Assembly: GCF_048381675.1 (NCBI RefSeq)
Contig: NZ_JBLWIS010000001.1
Coordinates: 186,001 to 250,000, forward strand
Source: Advenella sp048381675
Lineage (GTDB): Bacteria; Pseudomonadota; Gammaproteobacteria; Burkholderiales; Burkholderiaceae_B
DNA: 64,000 nucleotides
Reading direction: 5' to 3'
Shown here: one piece after another, positions 25,944-34,684 of the stretch
How the letters are laid out: every line of letters starts with the position of its first letter
How positions within the stretch are numbered: the first letter of the stretch is position 1
Notes under the pieces: generated by a model
Database searches by the model: none
The model's input: the letters and a program-made list of their open reading frames with translations, nothing else
What the model was told of the DNA's origin: nothing
Made by a program: the position numbers and the translations under genes

Positions 25944-26267
25944 CTATTTTTCCAGATACTGGAGCTTGTCGGGTACGTTATTCCATTCATCGGCATCGTC
26001 CAGCGGTTTTTTGGAGCGGCTGATGGTTGGGAATTCGGGACTCAGGTCAGCGTTGATCTTGATAAAATGGATCTGGTCCTGTGGTACATCCTCTTCGGCA
26101 AAAATTGCATTGGCAGGACATTCCGGAATACAGACGGCACAGTCAATACACTCGTCGGGATCAATCACCAGGAAGTTGGGACCTTCCTTGAAGCAGTCAA
26201 CAGGACATACATCGACACAATCTGTATATTTGCATTTAATACAGTTTTCGGTAACAACGTGAGTCAT
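25944..26267 (-). CDS. fdxA: Seven-iron ferredoxin
   Basis: Low-potential electron carrier, 107 residues. Cysteines 9, 12, 17, 21 and 25 and a second set at 40, 43, 46 and 50 (CIDCAVCIPECP) fit the [3Fe-4S]/[4Fe-4S] ferredoxin of the FdxA type, with the usual acidic C-terminal tail. It is followed by fpr, its likely reductase. Confidence 0.95.
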   Translation of the reverse strand: MTHVVTENCIKCKYTDCVDVCPVDCFKEGPNFLVIDPDECIDCAVCIPECPANAIFAEEDVPQDQIHFIKINADLSPEFPTISRSKKPLDDADEWNNVPDKLQYLEK

Positions 26268-26356
26268 TTAAAACTCCAATAAACGACATTAAAAGGGTGA
26301 TTTTACCTAATCTTGAAATACTTGGCGTTCAAAACCCTAATAGCTGTGATAAGGTT

Positions 26357-27556
26357 ATGAAAAAATTTACTGTGACCGACATGATTATCACCTCGCTATT
26401 AGATACTGATTTATATAAATTCACCATGATGCAGGTCGTGTTGCATCAATTTCCGGGCGCCCAGGTAGAGTACCGTTTCAAGTGTCGCTCAAAGGGCGTG
26501 AACCTGCGTCCTTACATTAATGAAATACGCGAGGAAATTCATCACCTGTGCCAATTGCGCTTTACCGAGGATGAATTGGGTTATTTGCGTAACATGCGGT
26601 TCATCAAAAGCGATTTTGTCGATTTCCTGGGCCTGTTCCACTTGCCTGAAAAATGCATTGAAGTGGGCGAGGGCCCCGAAGAAGGGGAAATCACCATCGA
26701 GGCAAAAGGTCCCTGGCTGCATACGATTTTATTTGAAATCCCGGTGCTGGCTATTGTGAATGAGGTGTATTTTCGCAATGAGCATAAAAACCTTGACTGG
26801 AATGAAGGCAGGCGCCGCCTGAGCGAAAAAATCGAACTGGTCAATGCGGCGACAGACCTGAAAAGTTTCAAGATATCCGAGTACGGTACGCGCCGGCGCT
26901 TTTCCAAAGCCTGGCATCACGAAGTGGTCAAGACCCTGAAAGAAAAAATGGGGAATCATTTTGTGGGTACCAGTAACGTTTTCATGGCCAAAGAGTACAA
27001 CACCACTCCCTTGGGTACCATGGGCCATGAATACCTGCAGGCTTGCCAGGCATTGGGGCCGCGCCTGCGTGACTCCCAAGTATTTGCCCTTGAAATGTGG
27101 GCCAAGGAATATCGTGGCGACCTGGGCATTGCTTTGTCCGATGTCTACGGCTTGAATGCGTTCCTGCGCGATTTTGATATGTATTTTTGCAAGCTCTTTG
27201 ATGGAGCCCGCCATGACTCTGGCGACCCGCTTGAATGGGGTGAACGCGTGCTGGCCCATTACCGGGCTAACCGGGTGGACCCGATCAGCAAGACCCTGGT
27301 TTTTTCCAATAACCTTAATTTTCCCACTGCCATGGAAATCGCGCGGCGGTTCCAGGGGCGTTGCAAGGTATCTTTCGGCATTGGCACCAATTTAACTAAC
27401 GATATGGGTGTGCCAGCCTTGCAGGTCGTCATGAAAATGGTCCGCTGCAATGGTCAGCCGGTCGCCAAGGTTTCTGATGAACCCGAAAAAACCATGTGCG
27501 ATGACCCGGCCTATCTTTCTTATTTGCGTCATGTTTTTGATTTGCCCAAGGCATGA
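26357..27556 (+). CDS. pncB: Nicotinate phosphoribosyltransferase
   Basis: Makes nicotinate mononucleotide from nicotinate and PRPP in the NAD salvage pathway. The ATG at 26357 is preferred: AAGG precedes it and the next residues reach the conserved SLLDTDLYKFTMMQVVL at the expected distance; a GTG at 26297 would add 20 unsupported residues. 399 residues. SEYGTRRRFS, and TPLGTMGHEYLQA with the His that is autophosphorylated in relatives, are both present; DSGDPLEWGERV forms the PRPP site. Confidence 0.95.
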   Translation: MKKFTVTDMIITSLLDTDLYKFTMMQVVLHQFPGAQVEYRFKCRSKGVNLRPYINEIREEIHHLCQLRFTEDELGYLRNMRFIKSDFVDFLGLFHLPEKCIEVGEGPEEGEITIEAKGPWLHTILFEIPVLAIVNEVYFRNEHKNLDWNEGRRRLSEKIELVNAATDLKSFKISEYGTRRRFSKAWHHEVVKTLKEKMGNHFVGTSNVFMAKEYNTTPLGTMGHEYLQACQALGPRLRDSQVFALEMWAKEYRGDLGIALSDVYGLNAFLRDFDMYFCKLFDGARHDSGDPLEWGERVLAHYRANRVDPISKTLVFSNNLNFPTAMEIARRFQGRCKVSFGIGTNLTNDMGVPALQVVMKMVRCNGQPVAKVSDEPEKTMCDDPAYLSYLRHVFDLPKA

Positions 27557-27596
27557 TTTTTGAAATCGGTATTAACCACAAACAACTGGAAATAAT

Positions 27597-27947
27597 ATGA
27601 GTGATATCAAACGTACCAACGTCGGTCCACGCTTGTCGGATATGGCTGTTTATAATGGCGTTGCCTACCTGGCAGGGCAGGTTCCCACCGATGCTTCACT
27701 GGATATGGAAGGCCAAACCGCCCAGGTGCTGGCCACCATCGACGACTTGCTTGCGCAGGCCGGTACCAGTAAAGAAAGAATTTTAATGGCACAAATTTAT
27801 GTGACCAACATGGCTGAATTCCCTGCCATGAATAAAGCATGGGATCAATGGGTTTCCAAAGAAAATGCACCACCCCGTGCAACAGTGGAAGCCCGCTTGG
27901 CCAATCCCGATTTCAAGGTTGAAATTGTTGTGACGGCGGCAGTATAA
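27597..27947 (+). CDS. ridA: RidA-family enamine/imine deaminase
   Basis: 116-residue YjgF/Rid-family protein. The archetype hydrolyses reactive 2-aminoacrylate released by PLP enzymes. YNGVAYLAGQVP and PPRATVEARLANPDFKVEIVV fit, including the Arg that binds the substrate carboxylate in RidA. An AAAT-rich leader with GGAAA precedes the ATG. Whether this is RidA itself or another Rid subgroup cannot be settled by eye. Confidence 0.88.
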   Translation: MSDIKRTNVGPRLSDMAVYNGVAYLAGQVPTDASLDMEGQTAQVLATIDDLLAQAGTSKERILMAQIYVTNMAEFPAMNKAWDQWVSKENAPPRATVEARLANPDFKVEIVVTAAV

Positions 27948-27962
27948 GCCTTCCTGCATGAC

Positions 27963-28036
27963 AGCGGAATTATCATTCAGCTTTGCTCCGACGCCGCTTC
28001 GCGCCGAAGTCGCTGCACCTGAACGATAATTCCGCT
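27963..28036. repeat. Structured hairpin element, copy 1
   Basis: Arms 27963-27980 and 28019-28036 pair over 18 positions with one A-C mismatch and enclose a 38-base core (27981-28018) that can fold further. A second copy at 63665-63742 has a core identical at 33 of 38 positions and arms that differ only by paired changes. On the plus strand five T residues follow (28036-28040), so it could also terminate ridA. Confidence 0.75.
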
Positions 28037-28042
28037 TTTTGA

Positions 28043-28078
28043 CTCGTTCCCATGTTTCGCGTGGTAATGCATACTGAG
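28043..28078. repeat. CGTTCCC dispersed palindromic repeat, copy 2
   Basis: CTCGTTCCCATG...CGTGGTAATGCATACTGAG follows the hairpin element by six bases. Arms CCCA(T/C)G and CGTGG pair loosely. Same word as the copies at 14990, 34018 and 63779. Confidence 0.65.
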
Positions 28079-28112
28079 AGGGGGCACTTTACTCCTGTGT
28101 AGGCTGCGTATT

Positions 28113-28616
28113 TCAAAGCCATGCATAAAGCGTGCTTCCCACTTCCGCTGCCTTGGCCAGCTGTTCGGCAGTCAAGGTCTTGGGTGCCAGGATTTCTTCT
28201 TTGGTCTGGCTGGCAGTGTTCAATATAATGGGTTTCACTTTTTCGTTAAGGCGCCAGCCCGTGCAAATGCGTTGCAGTTGGCGCAAGGCGCCTTGCCCGT
28301 CAGAGCCAGCGGTAATAATGGCACTGTAGGGTCTGCCTTCAATGTTACCCAGTAAATCATAATAAAAACGGTCAAAAAATTCTTTCATGGCGCCACTTAA
28401 GCTGGCCAGGTTTTCGGGGGCGCAGAACAGGTAGGCATCTGCCTGTAAAAGCACATCCAGAGTTGTTTCATTGGCGTGTAACATGATGATTTCATCGGAT
28501 TGCCCCAGTTCCTGGCGAATTTTACAGGCACTCTCGTAGGCAGCCTGTGCCGCCTGTCTGGCGGCATGGGTGCGTGAGTGCCAGATGATTAACAACGTTT
28601 TTGTATTTGCGTCCAT
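28113..28616 (-). CDS. Flavodoxin-fold NAD(P)H-dependent reductase
   Basis: 167 residues of flavodoxin-like fold. The phosphate-binding loop for FMN lies in IIWHSRTHAARQAAQAA (about 10-26) and ADAYLFCAPENLASLSGAMKEFFDR and SAIITAGSDGQG resemble the NADPH-dependent FMN reductase/WrbA-like families. Substrate and role are not evident. It is divergent from relA, sharing the 57-bp gap as promoter region, and converges with ridA. Confidence 0.75.
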   Translation of the reverse strand: MDANTKTLLIIWHSRTHAARQAAQAAYESACKIRQELGQSDEIIMLHANETTLDVLLQADAYLFCAPENLASLSGAMKEFFDRFYYDLLGNIEGRPYSAIITAGSDGQGALRQLQRICTGWRLNEKVKPIILNTASQTKEEILAPKTLTAEQLAKAAEVGSTLYAWL

Positions 28617-28673
28617 AGTTTCGGCCTGTACAATACGGTATGTCCCGTTTGATTTCTTATTTTATTTTTAACC

Positions 28674-30989
28674 ATGATTCACATGATACCCGATAGCGAA
28701 AATAAAAACGCCCTTGATGAAGTGTGGCTTGAGTCGGTGTCTGAAGACCTTGGGCCCGATGACAGGAAAATGCTTGAAAAAGCGGTGGATTGGGCTTTGC
28801 ACGCCATGGAGGGAAAGGTTCTGGAAACCGGGGAACCGGCCCTTAAGCATGCCGCCGGGGTGGTCAGGATTTTATCCTTGTTGCAGGTGGATGCCACTAC
28901 CATGGTGTCTGGCCTGATTGCCGCCATGCCAGCAAAACAGGAAAACGAGTCGGAAAAAAACTATAAAAATGAAATCATTAGTTATTTTGGGCTTGAAGTA
29001 TTTAACTTGGTACAGGGTTCGCGGGAGCTGGTTAAAATAGGCGCGGTGGCACGCAATGCAGGTGCTGCCAGCCAAGAGGGCGGCAATAGTGGCAACCAGC
29101 AGGAAATGTTGCGGAAAATGCTGCTGGCCATGGCGACAGACTTGCGGATTGTATTGGTGCGCTTGGCTTCGCGTTTGCAAACCTTGCGCTGGTTTGCCGA
29201 AACCAAAAAACCTTGTCCGGAAGATATTTCCATTGAAACCCGCGATGTGTATGCGCCGTTGGCTAATCGCCTGGGGATCTGGCAGATAAAATGGGAAATG
29301 GAAGACCTTTCATTCCGGTTTCTCGAGCCCGAGGTGTACAAGGATATTGCCAAAAAACTGGAAAGCCGCCGGGTAGAGCGTGAGAGCCTTGTGGCGGCCA
29401 CTGTCAATGACATTCGCGATTCGTTGCAGGAAATGGGCATCAAGGCGGATGTTGCCGGGCGTGCCAAGCACATTTACAGCATTTATAACAAAATGCGCAA
29501 TAAAAAACTTGATTTCGACCAGTTGTACGATTTGCAGGCTTTGCGCATTATTGTGGATACAGAACGGGATTGTTATACCGCCCTGTCATTGGTGCATGCC
29601 AAGTGGACACCGGTCATGGATGAATACGATGATTACATTGCCAATCCCAAACCCAACGGTTACCGTTCGCTTCACACGGTGGTCATGGGTGATGACGGCC
29701 GCGCTTTTGAAGTCCAGATTCGTACCATGCAAATGCACCAGTTTGCCGAGTATGGCATGGCGGCGCATTGGCGCTACAAAGAGGCCGGAGTAAAAGGCGG
29801 TCAGGTGGCCGCTTCCAGCCTGTATGACCGCCAGGTTTCCTGGATGCGCCAGTTGCTCTCATGGCGCAAAGAGGTGGGCCTTACCGAAAAAGAAGAAAAG
29901 AAAGCCACCGAAGAAAATAGTGCAAATCAGCCAGAGCTGGCCCTTAAAAAAGCCGAATTGCAGAAAACCGGCGAACAGCTGCAGCAGATGAAAGATCAAA
30001 GGCATGAGCGTATTTACGTACTAACACCCCAGGCAAGGGTGATAGAGCTGGCCGAAGATAGCACGCCCGTTGATTTTGCCTATCATCTGCATACAGACTT
30101 GGGGCACCGCTGCCGGGGTGCCAAAGTTGACGGACAGATGGTGGCGCTCAACACCAAGCTGAAAACCGGCCAGACGGTAGAAATTATTGCAGCCAAATCG
30201 GGAGGCCCTTCCCGTGACTGGCTTAATCCGCAATTGGGCTATCTGGCCAGCCCACGGGCCCGGGCCAAGGTACGTCTGTGGTTTAATGCGATTGAATTGC
30301 AAAAACGCATTACCAGCGGACAAGAGCAGGTTGAGAAAGAATTGCAGCGTCTGGGCAAGACGGCAGTCAATCAGGAACAGTTGGCCGAAAAACTGGGTTT
30401 TGCCCGCGCCGATGACCTTTATGTAGCGGTGTCCAAGGATGAGTTCAGCTTGCGATCCATCGCCTCGGCTTTTGCCGAGCCGTCATCTGAAGCTGGCACC
30501 GAGGACAAAATCCTGGTGGCGCGCCAGACCGACTCCCGTCATTCCGGCAAAAGCGGTGTGCTGGTGGTGGGGGTTGATTCCCTTATGACCCAGTTGGCCC
30601 GTTGTTGCCATCCGGCACCACCTGACGCCATCGAGGGCTTTGTAACCCGTGGCCGGGGGGTATCCATCCATCGACAGGATTGCGCTGCATTTGCCGTCTT
30701 GAAGCATAAAAATCCCGAGCGGGTGATTGACGTTACCTGGGGAAATACCGAGGATGCGGTATATCCGGTAAATATTGCCGTGCATGCCCAGGATCGCAAT
30801 GGATTGCTGCGGGATGTCTCGGAGGCTTTTTCCAAACTCAAGCTCAAGGTGGTGGGCGTCAACACGCAAAGTAAGCGTTCTTTGGCGCACATGCACTTTA
30901 CCATCGAGATCCAGAATGGTGACCAATTGTCCCGGGCTTTACAGGCCTTATTGGAAATCCCGGGGGTAATGTCTGCGTCCCGCTGCTAA
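28674..30989 (+). CDS. relA: GTP pyrophosphokinase RelA
   Basis: Ribosome-associated (p)ppGpp synthetase of the stringent response, 771 residues. The N-terminal hydrolase domain is degenerate: the HD pair expected near HAAGVVRILSLLQVDATTMVSGLIA is missing, so this is RelA rather than bifunctional SpoT. The synthetase domain (about 240-370) has RAKHIYSIYNKM, YDLQALRIIV and NPKPNGYRSLHTVV. A TGS domain (about 440-505; TPVDFAYHLHTDLGHRC), a conserved-Cys region (LARCCHPAPPDAIEGFVTRGRGVSIHR) and a C-terminal ACT domain follow. Confidence 0.95.
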   Translation: MIHMIPDSENKNALDEVWLESVSEDLGPDDRKMLEKAVDWALHAMEGKVLETGEPALKHAAGVVRILSLLQVDATTMVSGLIAAMPAKQENESEKNYKNEIISYFGLEVFNLVQGSRELVKIGAVARNAGAASQEGGNSGNQQEMLRKMLLAMATDLRIVLVRLASRLQTLRWFAETKKPCPEDISIETRDVYAPLANRLGIWQIKWEMEDLSFRFLEPEVYKDIAKKLESRRVERESLVAATVNDIRDSLQEMGIKADVAGRAKHIYSIYNKMRNKKLDFDQLYDLQALRIIVDTERDCYTALSLVHAKWTPVMDEYDDYIANPKPNGYRSLHTVVMGDDGRAFEVQIRTMQMHQFAEYGMAAHWRYKEAGVKGGQVAASSLYDRQVSWMRQLLSWRKEVGLTEKEEKKATEENSANQPELALKKAELQKTGEQLQQMKDQRHERIYVLTPQARVIELAEDSTPVDFAYHLHTDLGHRCRGAKVDGQMVALNTKLKTGQTVEIIAAKSGGPSRDWLNPQLGYLASPRARAKVRLWFNAIELQKRITSGQEQVEKELQRLGKTAVNQEQLAEKLGFARADDLYVAVSKDEFSLRSIASAFAEPSSEAGTEDKILVARQTDSRHSGKSGVLVVGVDSLMTQLARCCHPAPPDAIEGFVTRGRGVSIHRQDCAAFAVLKHKNPERVIDVTWGNTEDAVYPVNIAVHAQDRNGLLRDVSEAFSKLKLKVVGVNTQSKRSLAHMHFTIEIQNGDQLSRALQALLEIPGVMSASRC

Positions 30990-31042
30990 ATCCAGTAAAA
31001 TGGCTGTTAAATAAAATAATTGAATGCGCTGCAGGAGGCGTT

Positions 31043-32242
31043 TTGAAACCTTATAATTACCCAGATGAAAAAGGTCATTTTGGCCAGTTTGGTGGTATTT
31101 TTGTTGCCGAAACATTAATGCATGCCATCAAGGAACTGAACGAAGCCTACGAAAAATACAAGAATGACCCCGACTTCGTTGCTGAATATAACTATGAGCT
31201 GGACCACTTTGTGGGTCGTCCCAGTCCCGTTTATCATGCCAAGCGTTGGTCTGACAAGCTTGGTGGTGCGCAGATCTGGTTCAAGCGTGAAGACCTGAAC
31301 CATACTGGTGCACATAAAATTAATAATTGTATTGGCCAAATTCTTCTGGCCCGTAAAATGGGCAAAACCCGTATTATTGCTGAAACCGGCGCCGGCCAGC
31401 ACGGTGTGGCTACGGCTACCGTGGCAGCCCGTTACGGCTTGGAGTGCGTGGTTTACATGGGTGCTGAAGACGTTCGTCGCCAGGCGCTGAATGTTTATCG
31501 TATGAAATTGCTGGGCGCTACTGTGGTGCCGGTAGAATCTGGCTCCAAAACACTTAAAGATGCCTTGAATGAAGCCATGCGCGACTGGGTTACCAATATT
31601 GATAACACTTTTTACATTATTGGTACGGTAGCCGGTCCTCATCCTTATCCGGCCATGGTACGTGATTTTCAGAAAATCATTGGTGAAGAATGTCTGGTGC
31701 AAATGCCTGCCGATGCAGGCCGCCAGCCTGATTACGTGGTTGCATGCGTGGGTGGTGGCTCTAATGCAATGGGTATTTTCTATCCCTATATTCCCTACGA
31801 AGAGGTCAAGCTGGTTGGTGTTGAGGCTGCCGGCGAGGGCCTGGATACACCACGTAATGCGGCTTCCATCAATTCTGGCCAGATAGGCGTGTTGCATGGA
31901 AACCGTACTTTCGTGATGCAAAATGCAGATGGCCAGGTACAGGAAACCCACTCTATTTCCGCAGGTCTTGATTACCCTGGCGTAGGGCCCGAGCATGCCT
32001 GGTTAAGTGAGATTGGCCGTGTTTCCTATGAAAGCGCAGATGATGCCGAGGCACTGCAGGCATTTCATGACTGTTGCCGCCTGGAAGGTATTATTCCCGC
32101 ACTTGAGTCATCCCATGCCCTGGCGTATGCGGCCAGACTTGCGCCAACCCTGCCTGCTGACAAGATTATTCTGGTTAACCTGTCAGGCCGTGGTGACAAG
32201 GATATGCATACTGTGGCTGAATTTAGCGGAATCGAGCTGTAA
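31043..32242 (+). CDS. trpB: Tryptophan synthase beta chain
   Basis: Condenses indole with serine. 399 residues. PLP lysine is Lys92 in HTGAHKINN; the phosphate loop is GGGSNAMG. The start is TTG (31043), preceded by a perfect AGGAGG at 31033-31038; no in-frame ATG gives the normal N terminus MKPYNYPDEKGHFGQFGG. An out-of-frame ATG at 31024 reads ten codons and stops inside trpB. trpF, usually just upstream in this order, is absent; relA is there instead. trpA follows 12 bp later. Confidence 0.97.
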   Translation: MKPYNYPDEKGHFGQFGGIFVAETLMHAIKELNEAYEKYKNDPDFVAEYNYELDHFVGRPSPVYHAKRWSDKLGGAQIWFKREDLNHTGAHKINNCIGQILLARKMGKTRIIAETGAGQHGVATATVAARYGLECVVYMGAEDVRRQALNVYRMKLLGATVVPVESGSKTLKDALNEAMRDWVTNIDNTFYIIGTVAGPHPYPAMVRDFQKIIGEECLVQMPADAGRQPDYVVACVGGGSNAMGIFYPYIPYEEVKLVGVEAAGEGLDTPRNAASINSGQIGVLHGNRTFVMQNADGQVQETHSISAGLDYPGVGPEHAWLSEIGRVSYESADDAEALQAFHDCCRLEGIIPALESSHALAYAARLAPTLPADKIILVNLSGRGDKDMHTVAEFSGIEL

Positions 32243-32254
32243 AGGAAAACAATA

Positions 32255-33094
32255 ATGGCTTTGAAAAGAATAGACAATGCATTTGCAAAGGCAGGGCAAC
32301 GCGCAGCCTTGATTCCCTACATCACCACTGGTGATCCTAGTCCGGAAGCTACGCTGGCATTAATGCACAGCCTGGTAAAAGCCGGTGCTGATGTGATCGA
32401 GCTGGGCGTGCCTTTTTCCGACCCCATGGCTGATGGTCCGGTCATCCAGCGTGCTGCCGAGCGGGCGATTGCCAAGGGCGTAGGCCTGTCAAGTGTGCTG
32501 GAAATTGTCAGTGAGTTTCGTAAGCTCAATAACGAAACGCCTGTGGTATTAATGGGTTATGCCAACCCCATCGAAGCAATGGGTCGCCGCGTTTTTGCAG
32601 AAAAAGCAGGTGCGGCGGGCGTGGATGGCGTATTGGTGGTAGACTATCCGCCCGAGGAATTTGATGAATTTACCGTGCTTTTGAAAGAAAAGGGAATTTC
32701 TCCCATCTTTTTATTGGCACCCACTTCTACCGAAGCCCGTATCCAGTCTGTGGCTAACGTGGCTGAAGGTTATGTGTATTACGTGTCGCTGCGAGGCGTG
32801 ACCGGTTCGGGGGCGCTTGATGTTAAAGATGTGCAGCAACGCGTGCTGGATATCAAGAAACACGTGAAAATTCCGGTGGGTGTCGGTTTTGGTATCCGTG
32901 ATGCCGAAAGTGCCGCCAAAATTGCCCAAGTGGCTGATGCGGTTGTCATTGGCAGTAAAATCATCGAAACAATGGAACAGGCTATTGTCGGCAAACCTGA
33001 AGACCAGGTAACCGATGTGGCCGTTGCTTCAGCCAGCACATGGCTTAAGGGCATACGCGAAGCGCTGGACAAGGTTCAAAACAAGGATAAATAA
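32255..33094 (+). CDS. trpA: Tryptophan synthase alpha chain
   Basis: Cleaves indole-3-glycerol phosphate and channels indole to TrpB. 279 residues. Catalytic Glu and Asp lie in DVIELGVPFSDPMADGP; the phosphate site is in VGVGFGIRDAESA. An AAGGAAAAC ribosome site lies before the ATG. Its stop TAA overlaps the accD ATG by one base. Confidence 0.97.
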   Translation: MALKRIDNAFAKAGQRAALIPYITTGDPSPEATLALMHSLVKAGADVIELGVPFSDPMADGPVIQRAAERAIAKGVGLSSVLEIVSEFRKLNNETPVVLMGYANPIEAMGRRVFAEKAGAAGVDGVLVVDYPPEEFDEFTVLLKEKGISPIFLLAPTSTEARIQSVANVAEGYVYYVSLRGVTGSGALDVKDVQQRVLDIKKHVKIPVGVGFGIRDAESAAKIAQVADAVVIGSKIIETMEQAIVGKPEDQVTDVAVASASTWLKGIREALDKVQNKDK

Positions 33095-33969
33095 TGAGTT
33101 GGCTCGATAAAATTCTCCCCCCCCGTATCAACAAGAAGGCCGATTCGGGTTCACGGCGTGTTCCCGAGGGTGTATGGGTCAAATGCCCCTCTTGTGAAAC
33201 CGCCCTGTATAAGGAAGATCTGGTACGGGCCCTGAATGTTTGCCCCAAATGCGAACATCATATGCGACTGGATTCGCGTGCACGCATAGACTCCTTGCTT
33301 GATGCAGAAGGGCGGGTTGAAATTGGCGATAACATTCGCTCAACCGACCCCTTGAAGTTCAAGGATAGTCGCAAATACCCCGAGCGCCTGGCTGAAGCCG
33401 TGAAGCAAACCGGCGAAAGTGATGCCTTGGTCGTGGTTCGTGGCGCTATCATGTCCTTGCCGGTTACGCTTGCCTGTTTTGAATTCAACTTCATGGGTGG
33501 TTCAATGGGTTCGGTGGTGGGTGAGCGTTTTGTGCGTGGTGTTCAGGCCGCTATCGAAAACCGTACCCCATTCATTTGCGTATCGGCTTCAGGTGGTGCC
33601 CGTATGCAGGAAAGCCTGTTTTCACTGATGCAAATGGCCAAAACCAATGCCATGCTCACTCGGCTTTCCGCCGAAGGCCTGCCTTTTATCAGTGTGCTGA
33701 CAGACCCGACCATGGGTGGCGTATCGGCCAGCTTTGCCTTTATGGGTGATGTGGTAATTGCCGAACCCAAGGCACTGATTGGTTTTGCCGGTCCGCGGGT
33801 GATTGAACAAACCGTTCGCGAGCAATTGCCTGAAGGCTTCCAGCGTGCCGAATTCCTGCTAGAAAAAGGCGCGGTGGATATGGTGGTCAAGCGCCAGGAC
33901 TTGCGTGAAGAACTGGCCCGCCTGGTGGCCCTGTTGACCCGTCAGTCCAACGAGGCCTTGTCCGCCTAA
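33094..33969 (+). CDS. accD: Acetyl-CoA carboxylase carboxyltransferase beta subunit
   Basis: With AccA it transfers the carboxyl group from biotin to acetyl-CoA, the first step of fatty acid synthesis. 291 residues. A four-Cys zinc ribbon near the N terminus (CPSCETALYKEDL...NVCPKCEHHMRL) and the crotonase-like core with FMGGSMGSVVGE and SASGGARMQES are intact. The trpBA-accD order is a betaproteobacterial and gammaproteobacterial habit; folC, which often follows, is not present here. Confidence 0.97.
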   Translation: MSWLDKILPPRINKKADSGSRRVPEGVWVKCPSCETALYKEDLVRALNVCPKCEHHMRLDSRARIDSLLDAEGRVEIGDNIRSTDPLKFKDSRKYPERLAEAVKQTGESDALVVVRGAIMSLPVTLACFEFNFMGGSMGSVVGERFVRGVQAAIENRTPFICVSASGGARMQESLFSLMQMAKTNAMLTRLSAEGLPFISVLTDPTMGGVSASFAFMGDVVIAEPKALIGFAGPRVIEQTVREQLPEGFQRAEFLLEKGAVDMVVKRQDLREELARLVALLTRQSNEALSA

Positions 33970-33992
33970 ACACTCCCCTGCGACAGGGTGGT

Positions 33993-34074
33993 GCCATTCT
34001 GGCATGATCCTGCCGCTCTCGTTCCTACGCTTTCTCGTTCCCACGCTCCCGCGTGGTAACAATCGTAGAATGGC
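33993..34074. repeat. CGTTCCC repeat, copy 3, tandem and nested in inverted arms
   Basis: CTCGTTCCTACGCTTT (34018-34033) is followed by a second CTCGTTCCCACGC unit running into GCGTGGTAAC (34034-34060); 34037-34046 and 34051-34060 form a 10-bp hairpin with one mismatch. The block sits inside GCCATTCT (33993-34000) and AGAATGGC (34067-34074), a perfect 8-bp inverted pair. It fills the gap between accD and the MarR gene. Confidence 0.65.
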
Positions 34075-34116
34075 TGATAGAATGATGGCAATTTAATTCA
34101 TCATGTCCAAAATATA

Positions 34117-34560
34117 ATGTCAGCCAATTCATTCAATCTTGAAAATTCCCTAACCTATAAATTGCACTCTCTGGCAAAGTTAATTGACAAGCATGCAGAC
34201 TATGCCGACATCAAGCATGCCAGTATTTCTTTTGCCGAGGGCAGGGTACTTGCCGTGATTGGTTTTAATAAAATGCTGTCGGTGGTTCAGGTAGCCAAAA
34301 AAGCCAACCTTGATAAAAGCCAGGGCAGCAGGGCGGTAGTTTCCCTGGTCAGCAAAGGGCTGATTGAAAAGCGGCAGCAAAAGCAGGATGCCCGGGCATT
34401 TGATTTATCCCTGACTGAAAAAGGCCGGCTGGTTTATGAGGAAGTTGTTGCCCTGATTACCCATCGAAACGAGATTGCCATGAAGACCTTGTCATTGGAA
34501 GAACAACAAAATCTTATTAATTTAATGAATAAAATCCAGCACAATCTGGAAAATAATTAG
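34117..34560 (+). CDS. MarR-family transcriptional regulator
   Basis: 147-residue winged-helix regulator. The DNA-binding half shows MLSVVQVAKKANLDKSQGSRAVVSLVSKGLIEKRQ (recognition helix) and DARAFDLSLTEKGRLVYEEV (wing). Such proteins usually repress neighbouring catabolic or efflux genes and are released by aromatic ligands. The hydroxylase gene begins 125 bp downstream with a large palindrome between them (34587-34622), so that gene is the likely target. Confidence 0.9.
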   Translation: MSANSFNLENSLTYKLHSLAKLIDKHADYADIKHASISFAEGRVLAVIGFNKMLSVVQVAKKANLDKSQGSRAVVSLVSKGLIEKRQQKQDARAFDLSLTEKGRLVYEEVVALITHRNEIAMKTLSLEEQQNLINLMNKIQHNLENN

Positions 34561-34586
34561 CGCAGATCAAAAAAAACTTGAAAATA

Positions 34587-34622
34587 GTTGTGTTTGCAAC
34601 TAAAATTAATTGCAAATGCAAC
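34587..34622. promoter_or_regulatory. Candidate MarR operator
   Basis: GTTGTGTTTGCAA (34587-34599) and TTGCAAATGCAAC (34610-34622) are inverted repeats matching at 11 of 13 positions with a 10-bp AT-rich spacer. It lies between the MarR gene and the hydroxylase start, where a repressor site is expected. Function is inferred from position. Confidence 0.6.
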
Positions 34623-34684
34623 CAATAATTCGTGTTGCATGGTTTTCAAACATAAATTTTAGAATATCCATTCCTGGAGACACT

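Noticed and set aside
27963..28040. Plain rho-independent terminator for ridA
   Set aside because: A T run does follow, but the 38-base conserved core and a second copy without a T run show it is more than a terminator.
28674..30989. SpoT rather than RelA
   Set aside because: The HD hydrolase residues are missing, so a synthetase-only RelA fits better.
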